This document shows positions 1 to 10,349 of a DNA stretch of 64,000 nt, piece after piece. Position numbers and translations under genes: made by a program. This DNA comes from Porphyra umbilicalis (Eukaryota > Rhodophyta > Bangiophyceae > Bangiales > Bangiaceae), in assembly GCA_002049455.2 (NCBI GenBank), contig KV918822.1:62001-126000 (forward strand), written 5' to 3'. The notes beneath the pieces were generated by a model. That model did not search any database. It had not been told where the DNA came from and saw only the letters and a list, made by a program, of their open reading frames with translations. Position 1 is the first letter of the stretch; every line of letters starts with the position of its first letter.

Positions 1-419
1 GCTGGCAACAGGAAGACGTAGATGATAAAGGTGAACCAGCTCATGACCGTCTGCGTGACAAGGAAAGCAATCGTCACCATCCGGTTGTGGGCGTTGAAGA
101 GCAGTGCGCCAGCACCGACCAAAATGCCGGTGATGCCAAAAATGCACTCAAAGAGGGCGCCGAAGAATCTGAGCAGCGGCGGCGGAGCGCTCGACAACCG
201 GTTGGCGGGCGTCAAATCCTCGGCGGGTCGAGACAGCACAAACCGAACCGTGCCTTCGGTCAAGACGAGGGCGGACCAGAGCAACAGCATCGCCGCCGCT
301 TCCTGCCGCTTGCGGCGGTGCTTGACCTCCGCGGCCGACAGGCCGACGAGGGCGGCCATGCCCATGGGCGCCTTGGCGCCCGTGGCCTCAACGTCAGAGC
401 CGGTCGAGTGGGTGTCCAT
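1..419 (-). CDS. Polytopic membrane protein family, paralog 1 (partial)
   Basis: The ATG is at 419-417 and the frame runs off the left edge, giving about 139 residues with no stop. It shares with the three other copies in this window the signatures KRQEAAA, LTEGTVRF, a proline-rich loop, and an FxFIIYVFL helix. At least three hydrophobic segments are visible. It is the most divergent copy: the loop usually reading QDLFPADRP is EDLTPANRL, and the following LPPFLPFLA segment is altered. Function is not recognised; I infer an integral membrane protein. The C-terminal half lies outside the window, so whether the gene is intact cannot be judged. Confidence 0.8.
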   Translation of the reverse strand, partial: MDTHSTGSDVEATGAKAPMGMAALVGLSAAEVKHRRKRQEAAAMLLLWSALVLTEGTVRFVLSRPAEDLTPANRLSSAPPPLLRFFGALFECIFGITGILVGAGALLFNAHNRMVTIAFLVTQTVMSWFTFIIYVFLLP

Positions 420-2557
420 GACGAAAGGGTGGGTGGAGGGTGGCACGGGGGCGCACGGCGGACACACACGGCGCCAGGTGGGGGAGAAGACAGCACAGCT
501 GTGCAGAAAGGCCCCTAGTCCTGACGTGCACCGCGAATGTAGGCGTGTGCAGGAGGGTAGTGGTGATGGAAACTGGCGCTCTCACTCGCCCCGCACCGAC
601 GGGGTTATATGCGCGGCCTGAGGGCTCGGCCGCCGCACGGCGGCGCTGCACCATGCGGACAGAGGCCCGCGCGGCGCGTCGCAAGGGCCGCCAACGGCCG
701 CTGACGTTCCCCCCGCCCCCTCTAGAGACCGTCCAAAGCCAGACATGCCTTGGCGGGGGCAGTCGATAGAGAAACTGAGCGCCCGCCATGGCTCACCCCG
801 CTCACGGATGGTGCGGGAGGCAGCACGGGGGCGGAGAAATCACGACCCTCGCGAGCGGCAGCGGGCAACGGGCGACGCGGCGCGGCGGTCTTGCTGATCG
901 CACGGCACACGGCGTACAGTAGCTCGGGTGTTTGACCCACACGCCTGCACGGGGGGCGCACGGGGTCGGCAAACGGGTTCTTGACTTGTCTGCGCGTTTC
1001 AAGCGCGCGCGGGCGAGGCTACGCGCCACGACCGCCGCGACGCGTCACCGACGCAGTGGCTCGGCGCCCCCCGTTTCTCCGCTCAGCCCTGCGACCCGGC
1101 GCCAACAGTCACTGTGCGGGTTCCGATTTCAAGGAGGGAGGCGCGTGCAAGGGCCTGTTGGGCGCGACAGACCCGCGGATCCTGGTTTCTACGCCCTCTG
1201 GGTCCACACCCGAGGGGCTGCCGCGACAGGTCCTCCATTGGGTCAGATCTCGTTGGTGGGCCAAGCGGGTCCAGCCGAAACGGCCACCTGGGGTGCCTCG
1301 ATGGGACCTCTATCGGGAAGTGCCGACAGGCGGGATTGGTGTGCCACAGTCCCTTTACAGTACGGACTGGCCCTCGCGCTCCGAATTCTGATACTGTCGT
1401 ATCAATCTGAGTTTCTTCGCCATGTGGCGCTGCCAGCTGTCGCCAATCAGGGCGTCGCGCGCCGCTGCACCCACCGCCGCGCACGTGACGGTGACCCAGC
1501 AGCGCTAGACTCAATCTGGACGACCCGCGATCGCCTCCAACTTGGCGGCTGACGGTGGCCTCTTCGCTCGCCACCGCGCTGCCGTTCAGGTGGACTTTTC
1601 TCCACCTGGACACAGCAACCTCAAGAACTCTCGAGCGGTTCGGCCTACCGTCAAGAGACGTCCAGCTGGTTGTGACGCACCAGCTGTGTTGCCGTTCTTT
1701 CGTCCGTCATCCGCCTCGGTGTCGGCGGTCAGGCACGAGAGGACAGTGTGTCCTTTGGACGCCGCCGTTGGGGCGCACGTTGCACGGAGACGGCAAGCGG
1801 CTTTTCAGGTACCTTGGCGGGCGATACACGGTCAAGGCGCAAGGTCCTACAGTGATAGCGGACCCTTTGCGACTGAGCGACAGCACAGTCGCTGACCACA
1901 GTTTGGGACCGCCTCGTCTTATCCAGCTGTTCACCATGCGCCGGGTCGTCGTCGTTCCATTTGTTCCTATAAGTCGCAGGCACCGCCGCACAGACAGGCC
2001 GTCGTTCAACGCCGCCGGTATCAAGCGGCACGCGCATTGGTCCTCAAAAAAACTGCAGGATGCCGGCGTGCCCGCCCGACGGCTCCGTCGACGACCGACA
2101 AAAGGTTGCGGGCCTGCCGTTTGCCTGTGAAACGAAGTCGCTGCTGCACCCAGCCACACCGGCGGCGGCGAGTTGCGCGGGCGGCCACCACCGCCGCAGC
2201 CGTGACTGCATGGCACCCCGTGGAGGGAGCGGCTCGGCCGGCAGGTCAGCTGCCACGCCTGCGCGCACGCACACGGGGGGGTTTACACGCTGCCTGCCCA
2301 GCCGACGATCCCGATGGTGAGGCCGCAAACGGCCGGCGACCGTGGCACGGGCACAGGCGAGTGTGTACAACAGGACCGTGTGTCGAAAATCTACAGCACT
2401 CAGTTGAAGCCCCACGGGCTCGGCAGTCAATCGGGGCACACCAGCTAGTAACGTGCACAAGAGGCCGACCTGCAGCCGACCCATCTGGCTGTGCGCCCCC
2501 TTCCCCCATATCCCTGCCCCCCCCCCCCCCCCTCCCCGCAGCAGCCGAGGCGCCCGT
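420..2557. other. Intergenic region, no gene recognised
   Basis: About 2.1 kb between two minus-strand paralogs of the same membrane family. Open frames on both strands overlap one another and show no recognisable motif. A run of about 14 C lies at 2520-2533, just downstream of the paralog 2 stop. No RNA gene or repeat was seen. Confidence 0.5.
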
Positions 2558-3664
2558 CTAGGCGGTCATGGCGACCGACGCGCCCTCCACCCGCGCCGCC
2601 TTGGCCTGGTAGGCAAAGTACGGCCCAATCAGGGCGGTCAGCAGCACGAGCCCCGCGTGGAAGGCGGCCGCCTGCGGGGGCCCCGACGGGCGGATGGCCC
2701 CCACCTGCACAATCGTAAAGTTGAGATACATGTACACGTACGCCACGGCCGTGTAGATGAGCGCGGCGCGGAACCAGGCCGGGCGGAAGGAGGCAACGAC
2801 GCCGACGGCGCCCGCGGCGGCCATTGTCAACCCACAAAAGAGCGTCGTCAGCGGGAAGACGCCCACGTGCGGGGGCGCCACAAACACCCCGTCGAGGCGC
2901 CCCGTGCCGCCGTCGCCCGCCGCGTTGGCGAGCAGCAGCACCCCCGCAACGACCGTCGAGACGCCCCCAAACACCATGTTGCCATTCCAAAACACCCCCC
3001 GCGCCGCCGCCTTGGCCGCGTGCGCCGCCGACGCCTTGCCGGGGGGGGACTGGTGGCCGAGCAGCCGCATGCCAAACGCAAACTTGCCGCCCTGCAGCGC
3101 GAGGCACAGCGACACAGACGTGAAGATGCCCATGGTGATAAACGCGCGCGACGCGCCGAGGGTGTCAAATGGGAAGATGGGGGCCTCGAGGTACCGCGCG
3201 CGGTACGAGGGAATGAGGAAGACGTAGATGATAAACACAAACCAGCTGAGGACCGTTTGGCTGCCGAGGAAGGCGAGCGTGACGGCTCGGTTGTGGAGGT
3301 TGAAAAAGGCGGCGCCGACGCCGACAAAGACGCCCGTCAGCCCAAAGAGGCACTCGGACAGGGCGGCGAGGAAGGGGAGGAAGGGTGGCAAGACGCTCAC
3401 GGGCCGGTCGGCGGGGAAGAGGTCCTGCGCCGGGCTCGTCAGCACAAACCGCACGGTGCCTTCGGTGAGCACCAGGGCCGACCAGAGGGCGAGCAGCGCC
3501 GCCGCCTCTTGCCGCTTGGCCGTGTGGTGGGGGTGGGGGGGCCCGCCAGCGGCAAACAGGGATTCCGTGACGCTGCCAGCGGGCGCCACCCCGACGCTCC
3601 CGTCCGTGCTCGCGTCGACGGCAACGGCCACGGCGGGCGCTTCGGCGGGGGCGGTGGGGTCCAT
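2558..3664 (-). CDS. Polytopic membrane protein family, paralog 2
   Basis: 368 residues from the ATG at 3664 (MDPTAPAEAP) to TAG at 2560-2558. The open frame extends further upstream, but only through a proline run encoded by a poly-C tract (about 3686-3701), which I read as 5' UTR. A disordered Ala/Pro/Gly N-terminus of about 70 residues precedes roughly eight hydrophobic segments. Family blocks include KRQEAAALL, LTEGTVRF, QDLFPADRPV, FVFIIYVFLIPSYRARYL, HQSPPGKAS, GVFWNGNM and YLNFTIVQVGAIRP. The loops are more strictly conserved than the helices, which suggests functional sites there. No known family is recognised. It is uninterrupted and looks functional. Confidence 0.85.
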   Translation of the reverse strand: MDPTAPAEAPAVAVAVDASTDGSVGVAPAGSVTESLFAAGGPPHPHHTAKRQEAAALLALWSALVLTEGTVRFVLTSPAQDLFPADRPVSVLPPFLPFLAALSECLFGLTGVFVGVGAAFFNLHNRAVTLAFLGSQTVLSWFVFIIYVFLIPSYRARYLEAPIFPFDTLGASRAFITMGIFTSVSLCLALQGGKFAFGMRLLGHQSPPGKASAAHAAKAAARGVFWNGNMVFGGVSTVVAGVLLLANAAGDGGTGRLDGVFVAPPHVGVFPLTTLFCGLTMAAAGAVGVVASFRPAWFRAALIYTAVAYVYMYLNFTIVQVGAIRPSGPPQAAAFHAGLVLLTALIGPYFAYQAKAARVEGASVAMTA

Positions 3665-6600
3665 GTCGACGAACAAAGAGGGCGGGGGGGGGGGGGGGGG
3701 CGGGCGTGTGCGGCGCAGTCGGCGTGTGCGTCGGCGCACCAGTCACGGCAGCGGCGGGAGGCGCGGGCGTGTGGCGGGCGGGCGCTGGCAAGATCCCCGA
3801 CGACGGGTGCAGCGGTGGGTGGTGGACGAGACGGGACGCCGAGGGATCCCCCGACCACCACCGCCTATGTACGCCTCGGGCAGCGGCGCAGGCGGGGGCA
3901 GATTCATTCCCCACCCCCCACCCCCACGGGTGCCCCGCCGCCACGCGCCGCCGCGCCGCCGACCCTCCCCACTCGCACCCCCCACCCCCACGGCGCGCGC
4001 GTGCGTCGCCGCCCACCCCGTGGGCGCGACATCTGGCGGCGTCGGCGCGTGGGCGCACGGCGCCCCGCCCCCGGCGCGCGTGGGCAGGGGGAGAAACGGG
4101 GGGCGCGCGCACCGCGGCGCACTCGGACCGATTCAACCCCCGCCGCCGCGGCCGGCAGCGCGGGGGCGGCAGAGAAACGGGTGGCGGCTCGCCGCCGCCG
4201 CCGCCTTTGAGGGGGGGGGGGGGGGGGGGGGGGGGGGAGGGGGGGGGGGGGAGGGGGGGGTAGTGTAGTGGGGCCGACGCGGGACGCGCGGGGCGACGAC
4301 CCACGCGCCGTGACACGTCTGCCACCGCAGCGCGCTTGGCGGGGGTGGCGGCGGCGGCGGCGGCGGCGAGCGCGCCCGAGAGTTTCGACGCCCCCGCCCG
4401 CCCCGCCGGGGGGACCGACCCGAGTCGCCGCCGGGCGGCGGCGGGCCGGCCGCGATGGGGCACAAAGTACCGGCGGCCAACTTTTCTCCCCCGCCCCCGC
4501 GGGCGCGCCCCGGACCGATCGGCGCCCCCGCCGCGGGGCTCGATCGGATCTGCGGGCGCGCGGCAGCGCTGCCGTGCCGCCCACGGCGCGCGGCGGGGGC
4601 CACCCCGCGGGCGCGCCCGCGCGGGCGCCCGGCCGCCCGCGCGCCCCCGCCGCCGCGCGGCGCCCCGACCGGCCGCGGCGCGTCGGCGGCCGCGGCGGCC
4701 GACCGACGCGGGGCCGCCGCGTCGGCACGCCCGCCGCCGGGATCCGGGGGGGGGGGGGGGGGGGGGTCGCCCCCAACCCCCGCCGCCGCCCCCGGCGCGC
4801 AGCCGCCACGGCGGCGGGGGCGGTGGGGGCGCGGGCGCCCGCGCGACGCGGGCGCCGCCGCCCGGCCGCGCGCCCCCAACCACGGGCGAAGGGGCGCGCC
4901 CCGCCGCACGCGGCCGCCGGCAGACCCGCCTGCTTGCCGTGACGCGTCTACCGGCCGCGCGCGCGGTCGGCGGCGGCGCCACCCGCCGCTCGTCGTGACG
5001 GGAAACAGCCGCAATAGACTGCCATTCTGTTCGGGCAACTGTTCCAAACAGACCTGCAACAAACGCGATTATGGTTTGAAACCTGCTGGGGTGCACGGAT
5101 CTGGATCGCGAGCTTGGTAAAGAAATGGGCGGATCAGCCAAAATAAGTCGCATCGTCGGACTTGGTTCGGGGTCCAACTGAATACGGCGTAGAGCGGCAC
5201 AGTGCAGTCCAGGTCTCTCAACATACACAGCCTGTTTCCACATAAATACAAGTGATATGTTGAATCGGTTCGTGTTGACCGTGGGAGTAATGGAGAGCGC
5301 CACCCCCGATGCGTCCGCAAAAAAAACAAACTTTTTATTCATAGCTATCAACACCGGAATCAACGCGTCTACCCAAAATACGGTAGACACATACACGCCC
5401 AACGAACCACAACGAGGGCACGTAGTGTTGAACTGAAGGAGCAAAGCATACTCTGGACAGAGAAGCACGCCAGAACGTCCGTGCTCACACCGTCACGTGC
5501 GTACACAGGCACGGCAACGCCGCGGTGCCATGGTCGTGCAGCAAGAAGTAATTGGTGCATGTGGCCGGGGGTGGGAGCGAGTAAAGAAAGAAGGCACATG
5601 ACTGTGAACAGGAGGCCTGAGAGCGTGGAGAGGGAGACACCGAACGTACGACGAGAGGAGGAAAAGCGCCACCAGAGACGACGCATTCACAAAGCAGGTG
5701 GAAGTGCAAGGTCTGGCCGATGAGCAAGGCGAGAGAGGGGGAGGGGGAGAGGGGAGGAGGAGGAGAGGAGAAAAGGCGGCGAGGAGAGGGGCAGCGTGTT
5801 GCGAGACTGGTGGCCGTGGCATCGAACATGAAGTCGGCAACTAGGAACACATGCGGCGTCGGTGGCCGCGAACTCGTGGTGGGAGGCTTCCGGTCGCGCT
5901 GATGTCCCATCGGGAGATTCCTCAGTCGACGACCCAGGGAGGACACAGACTACTTTGCTGTTTTTGTGACGAAGGTGCACTGATCAATCAGGAAGTCCTC
6001 GAAATCTGTCTGCAATTATCTATCTGCTAGTAGTTCTCGGATATTTTATCTATCAATTTCAGCCGTTACACGGATCAGGACCTGGCACATGCACGGACCC
6101 CCCACGAAAGAGGGTAACAGCGGCGCCGAACAGAATCGTTATCCGTTCGGGTTTTTTTTCCCGAACAGACGCTTTAACAAACCAGCGTTGTGTTGTCCGT
6201 TCCCGAACAAGCCACTCTGCTGAGCATTCTGTCGAGCTGCATCCTGCAGCGACGCTGCCGCTGCCGCGGCGCGCCGACCGACTGCGGGCTCGCCGGCCGG
6301 CCGGCAGGCGCACCCGCCGGCGCCCGCTTCGACGCCGGCCGCCCGGGGTTGGCGCGCGCCACACGACCACCGGCGGGGCGGCGCCGTTTGGGGGGGGGGG
6401 GAGCCGCGCGTGGGGGGGGGACCCCCGCAGGGCGCCATGCACCCTCCGCAGCGCGGCCGCGTGGCGCGGCACCGGGTGCCCGCCAGAGGCGAGGCCGGCC
6501 GACGCGGCGGGCGCGCCGCCCGCCCGCGTCGCCACGGGCGGTCCCTCGAGGGGGCGAGCGGGTGTCTGCCCGAGAGGCTGTCCGCCGATGACGCACGCAG

Positions 6601-6789
6601 CCGGTGTGTCGGCGTCCTTGTCCCTGCCGTGGCCGTGCACCCCGCCGCCGGTGTGTTTGTCTCGCCCAAAGCCTCGGGTACCTGCTCCCCTGCGTCTCCT
6701 TCCTCCCTCCGACGCCGCGCCGCCGCCGCATCCCGCCCCACTCCCCGTTCTTGCCCGCGAGGCCGTCGGCCCGCTCCGCCGTCGCCACC
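3665..6789. other. Intergenic region with extreme GC and low-complexity tracts
   Basis: Divergent spacer between paralog 2 (minus) and paralog 3 (plus). 3665-5000 is nearly pure G+C with long homopolymers. 5000-6200 has clearly lower GC and includes a purine-rich stretch at 5725-5795. Long open frames here exist because stop codons are rare in such sequence. No protein motif or RNA gene was seen. Confidence 0.55.
4208..4260. repeat. Long poly-G low-complexity tract
   Basis: About 50 bases of almost uninterrupted G with two single A breaks. It lies in the spacer between two divergent membrane-protein paralogs. Such runs are prone to length error in assembly and could form G-quadruplex structures. 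Confidence 0.9.
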
Positions 6790-7857
6790 ATGAGCTCCTC
6801 AGAGAGCGATGGCCCGCGCGTCGACGGCGGGAACGCGCACCACCACCGCAAGCACCGCGTGCCGCGCTACCTCACCGACCACGTGTTTAAGCGGCAAGAG
6901 GCGGCGGCATTGCTCGCGGTCTGGTCTGCGCTGGTGCTCACCGAGGGCACCGTGCGGTTTATCCTCACGAGCCCGGGGCAGGACCTCTTTCCCGCCGACC
7001 GACCGGTCAATGTTCTCCCGCCCTTCCTCCCCTTCCTCGCGGCGCTTGCCGAGTGCGTGTTTGGCCTGACGGGCTTGCTCGTCGGCGTCGGCGCCGCGTT
7101 TTTCAACGCCCACAGCCGGCTCGTGACGATCGCCTTTCTCGGCAGCCAAACGGTCCTCAGCTGGTTTGTGTTTATCATCTACGTCTTCCTCATCCCCTCG
7201 TACCGCGCACGGTACCTGACGGAGTCCGTCTTCCCGTTTGACACGCTCGGCGAATCCCGTGCCTTCCTCACCATGGGCATCCTCACGTCCGTGACGCTGT
7301 GCCTCGCGCTGCAGGGCGGTCAGTTTGCGTTTGGCGTGCGGCTGCTCGCCCACCAGTCGCCTCCCGGCAAGGCGTCGGCGGCGCACGCGGCCAAGGCGGC
7401 GGCGCGGGGGGTGTTTTGGAATGGAAACATGGTGTTTGGGGGCGTCTCCACCGCTGTGGCGGGGCTGCTGCTGCTCTCCAACACAGCGGGGCGCGGCGGC
7501 GCGGGGCGCCTCGACGGGGTATTTGCCGCGCCGCCGCACGTCGGCGTGTTTCCGGTCTTGACGCTCCTCACGGGCCTGTCGATGGTGGCCACGGGGCTGT
7601 CGGGGATGGCCGCGTGCGTCGCGCACAAGCTGCTCAAACCGTTCCTTGCGATGACCGTCGCCAACTACCTGCTCATGTACCTCAACTTTACGATTGTGCA
7701 GGTGGGGGCCATCCGCCCGACGGGGCCGCCACAGGCGGGCGCCTTCCACAGCGGCCTCGTCCTCCTCACCGCCCTCATCGGGCCCTACTTTACGTACCGC
7801 GCGCGGCTGTCTCGCCACGAGCCGCACACGGATGGGTCGGAGGGAGCTGCTGCATAG
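6790..7857 (+). CDS. Polytopic membrane protein family, paralog 3
   Basis: 355 residues. I chose the ATG at 6790 because it lies in a strong eukaryotic context (GCCACCATGA), although the frame is open further upstream. A hydrophilic His-rich N-terminus of about 35 residues is followed by about eight hydrophobic segments with all family blocks: KRQEAAALL, LTEGTVRF, QDLFPADRPV, FVFIIYVFLIPSYRARYL, HQSPPGKAS, GVFWNGNM and YLNFTIVQVGAIRP. It ends at TAG 7855-7857. It is in opposite orientation to paralogs 1, 2 and 4, so the family spread by more than simple tandem duplication. No annotated family is recognised; I infer a membrane transporter-like or channel-like protein only from topology. Confidence 0.87.
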   Translation: MSSSESDGPRVDGGNAHHHRKHRVPRYLTDHVFKRQEAAALLAVWSALVLTEGTVRFILTSPGQDLFPADRPVNVLPPFLPFLAALAECVFGLTGLLVGVGAAFFNAHSRLVTIAFLGSQTVLSWFVFIIYVFLIPSYRARYLTESVFPFDTLGESRAFLTMGILTSVTLCLALQGGQFAFGVRLLAHQSPPGKASAAHAAKAAARGVFWNGNMVFGGVSTAVAGLLLLSNTAGRGGAGRLDGVFAAPPHVGVFPVLTLLTGLSMVATGLSGMAACVAHKLLKPFLAMTVANYLLMYLNFTIVQVGAIRPTGPPQAGAFHSGLVLLTALIGPYFTYRARLSRHEPHTDGSEGAAA

Positions 7858-9082
7858 GTGGCACGGCTCGTCCCTGGGGGGGGTCCGCTGCACGTCTGGG
7901 GTGTCGTGTGCGCTACGCTTCCCCTGGACTGTACTTTCTAACTGTGGGTTGGCGACCCTTCAACTAAAATCTTATTTGTTCGTCTACGCCGGTGCCAAGA
8001 GGATGACGGGCCCACCGCCGAGTGCTTGCCCGTGGAGAGCATTGTTAACAATGAGATGCTATCGCCATATTCAAGCCACGTTGCACAACGTGTCCCATTA
8101 AGCACCTGAAGTCCGACGTAACTTCACTTTTTAGACGAAAAAGCCCTTTTTTTGTTCGGGGCATGGAAATCGAACTACCTACTTGATTCTGGCTTCCGCT
8201 GACCAAAAATAGCTGTGCGGCTATCGCTTTTCTATTTCGAGTCGGAATAGCTTTTAGGATAGCCGAGGCTATCTCACGGGGGCCTCTGATTGGCCCATGT
8301 GATGGATCAACGACCCGTTTCACAGCAAATAGTAGCACGTGGCTGCAACGTGTGCGCCACGTCTGCAAGATTGACTGCCAGTTTCTTCTGGGCAGAGATG
8401 GTGGGAACGTCCGCAAGAGCTGTCGTACATGGCAATGGTCCTACAGTGACGTCCTTCTAGGCGTGGTCGTCATCAAGCGCTGCACATTTTGACCTGTTTC
8501 TTTGTCCGTCTGCCGACGAGCGTTCTCTGCGCCTTCGTTAGGGTTGATACGGCTGCTCACCACAGTTGTCATCTGCCGCTGCAGTGAATCAAGTCCTGGC
8601 AGAAAATATTGTCTTGATCGGGCCCAGACAAGGCCTGGTGTAAGGAAACATGCAGGTACTTAGGCTCATGACAGCACAGCAGCCAACCGCTGACGTACAT
8701 GTGGCTGTCTAAGGACGCGGACTTGGTTCTAGAATGGAATAGCCGATAGCGATAGCCTGAGTTGTTGGCAATGCTCTGACCACCTCCTGAGCCGCCGCGA
8801 CGCCGTGTGGTGCGGTGTGGCTGCGCTCGACGGGTGACGACGCGATGACAGTAAGCAGACGGCGGACTAGCCCTGCGGTCGACCAGGGGAAGAAACGGAA
8901 CAGGGGAGACCATTCGAAACACCCTTTGGAGTCGAGTTCACAAACTCTCAGAAACGATCATATGAAGTATCACGACTCCGACCCCCCTCCTGGAAGCGGC
9001 CGTAGAGCACGGATTGAAAAGTTGAAAGATCTCTCCGGAGGAGATCGGTTAATCTATTCATTAATTTGCTATTATATATGTA
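7858..9082. other. Intergenic region of lower GC
   Basis: About 1.2 kb between paralog 3 and the inverted-repeat element at 9083. Base composition drops to near balanced GC. A few short open frames exist with no motif. No gene or repeat is recognised. Confidence 0.5.
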
Positions 9083-9711
9083 TGGTGCGTGTCCCAAAAA
9101 CGAGACATGGCGGTTTTTTCTTTTTTTTCTCGGCCCACTGGCCTTCTGCAACGGTCCGATAATGTAATGTGATCCACTCGGTCCCAATGTGCTTCCAGAA
9201 CAGCCCCTGACAGTGTTATCAGAGGCGGCACATCCTGACGTGTCATGGGGGAAAGTGTCATTCATTGCAACTTCGACAGGTGACGATCACGCGGCCCAAT
9301 CGAATGCACAGATACTAGAGCAGGCATGTGCTGACAACTTGTGCGCGAAGAAAAGGGAACCACCTTACCAATAAAAACGTGAAAAAGACCCCCATGTAGC
9401 CCCCTGTGAGGAAAATACGATTTGGGACACCCCTCATCGAAGCTCCAGTTAGCACATGAGCTTTGGCGTTGCAAACCTTTAACCCCAAGAACCTGAAAAA
9501 GACTGGCTCCAAGATCGGGGCTATCTGAGAGGTCCACAGAACAGGGCCCACAGGCGGGTATGAAGGAGTTGTCAGCCAAGCACGCGTCGGGAGAGGCTCT
9601 TTCCATGGAGGCCAGTCGAGAATTTTCCCGTACCCCACGCCGCCTGCCCCCGTGCAGTGATGTGTCAGTCCTTCAGAAAACGCGCATGTCTCATTTTTGG
9701 GACACGCACCA
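9083..9711 (-). mobile_element. TA-flanked 629-bp inverted-repeat element (copy 4, outside rRNA)
   Basis: The element begins TGGTGCGTGTCCC and ends with the inverse complement GGGACACGCACCA, with terminal inverted repeats of about 27 bases. It is bordered by TA on each side (9081-9082 and 9712-9713), the target duplication typical of Tc1/mariner-like elements. It is nearly identical to the three copies in the 18S gene. No transposase motif is visible in its 629 bases, so it is best called a non-autonomous MITE. A 114-codon frame (9606-9262, minus) and a 61-codon frame on the opposite strand are open but have no recognised domain. Confidence 0.9.
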
Positions 9712-9713
9712 TA

Positions 9714-10349
9714 CATATATGGTGCTTTTCAAATTATGGCCGCGCCGACGGCCGTCTAGAAGCGCACAACTAGATGTGGACCACTCTGTCTGGAATGCGG
9801 TCTCGTGGTCGATACTTGTCGCAGCCAATAGAATCCAAAGGTTTACTCAGGAGTTGTACCCTGATCTCTGGATGTCAACGAGAAATCAACTAATCGTTCA
9901 GCTCAAGAAGTAATGCCACGCAGTGTCCGTCCCGCCATGCCGCCCTCCGGTTGGCAGGTCGTTCCGGGCTACGCGCAGGATATCTTGTAGAGGTAGGTCC
10001 TTTTGCTGCCCGCCCAGCCCTGACCGCAGATTGGCCAGTCTGGGAGGGGGGCGCTCTGAGGCGGCTTGGCCAATCTCAAGGTGACCGACGTTGCAAAATT
10101 GGCAGCACCCTCGCTGACGACCGTCTGAGGCTGGTTTGTTCTCAGTGCAGGCCAGCGATGGCCGCGGCCGGCGGCCATAAAAGGAACCGGTGGCCGCCCC
10201 AGGCAACATGGCCATGATGGTACAGCCAGCCAGCCTCGTGTCTATGTCAATAGCGTGGACGTGCTCCCCTCTGCCGTCTTCCCCTGACTTCAATCGTCTC
10301 TGCGGCGCTTTCCCCCTGTCCCTCCGTACCCTCTCTCCTCCCTCCCACA
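9714..10349. promoter_or_regulatory. Upstream region of the zinc-knuckle gene
   Basis: A TATA-like CATAAAAGG lies near 10177-10185, about 165 bases before the ATG at 10350. A pyrimidine-rich leader (CTCTCTCCTCCCTCCCACA) ends directly at that ATG. A CT-rich leader before ATG recurs in this window. The promoter role is inference. Confidence 0.3.

Noticed and set aside
2453-4210. Plus-strand open frame of 585 codons
   Set aside because: Antisense to paralog 2 of the membrane family. The same antisense pattern appears opposite the other paralogs.
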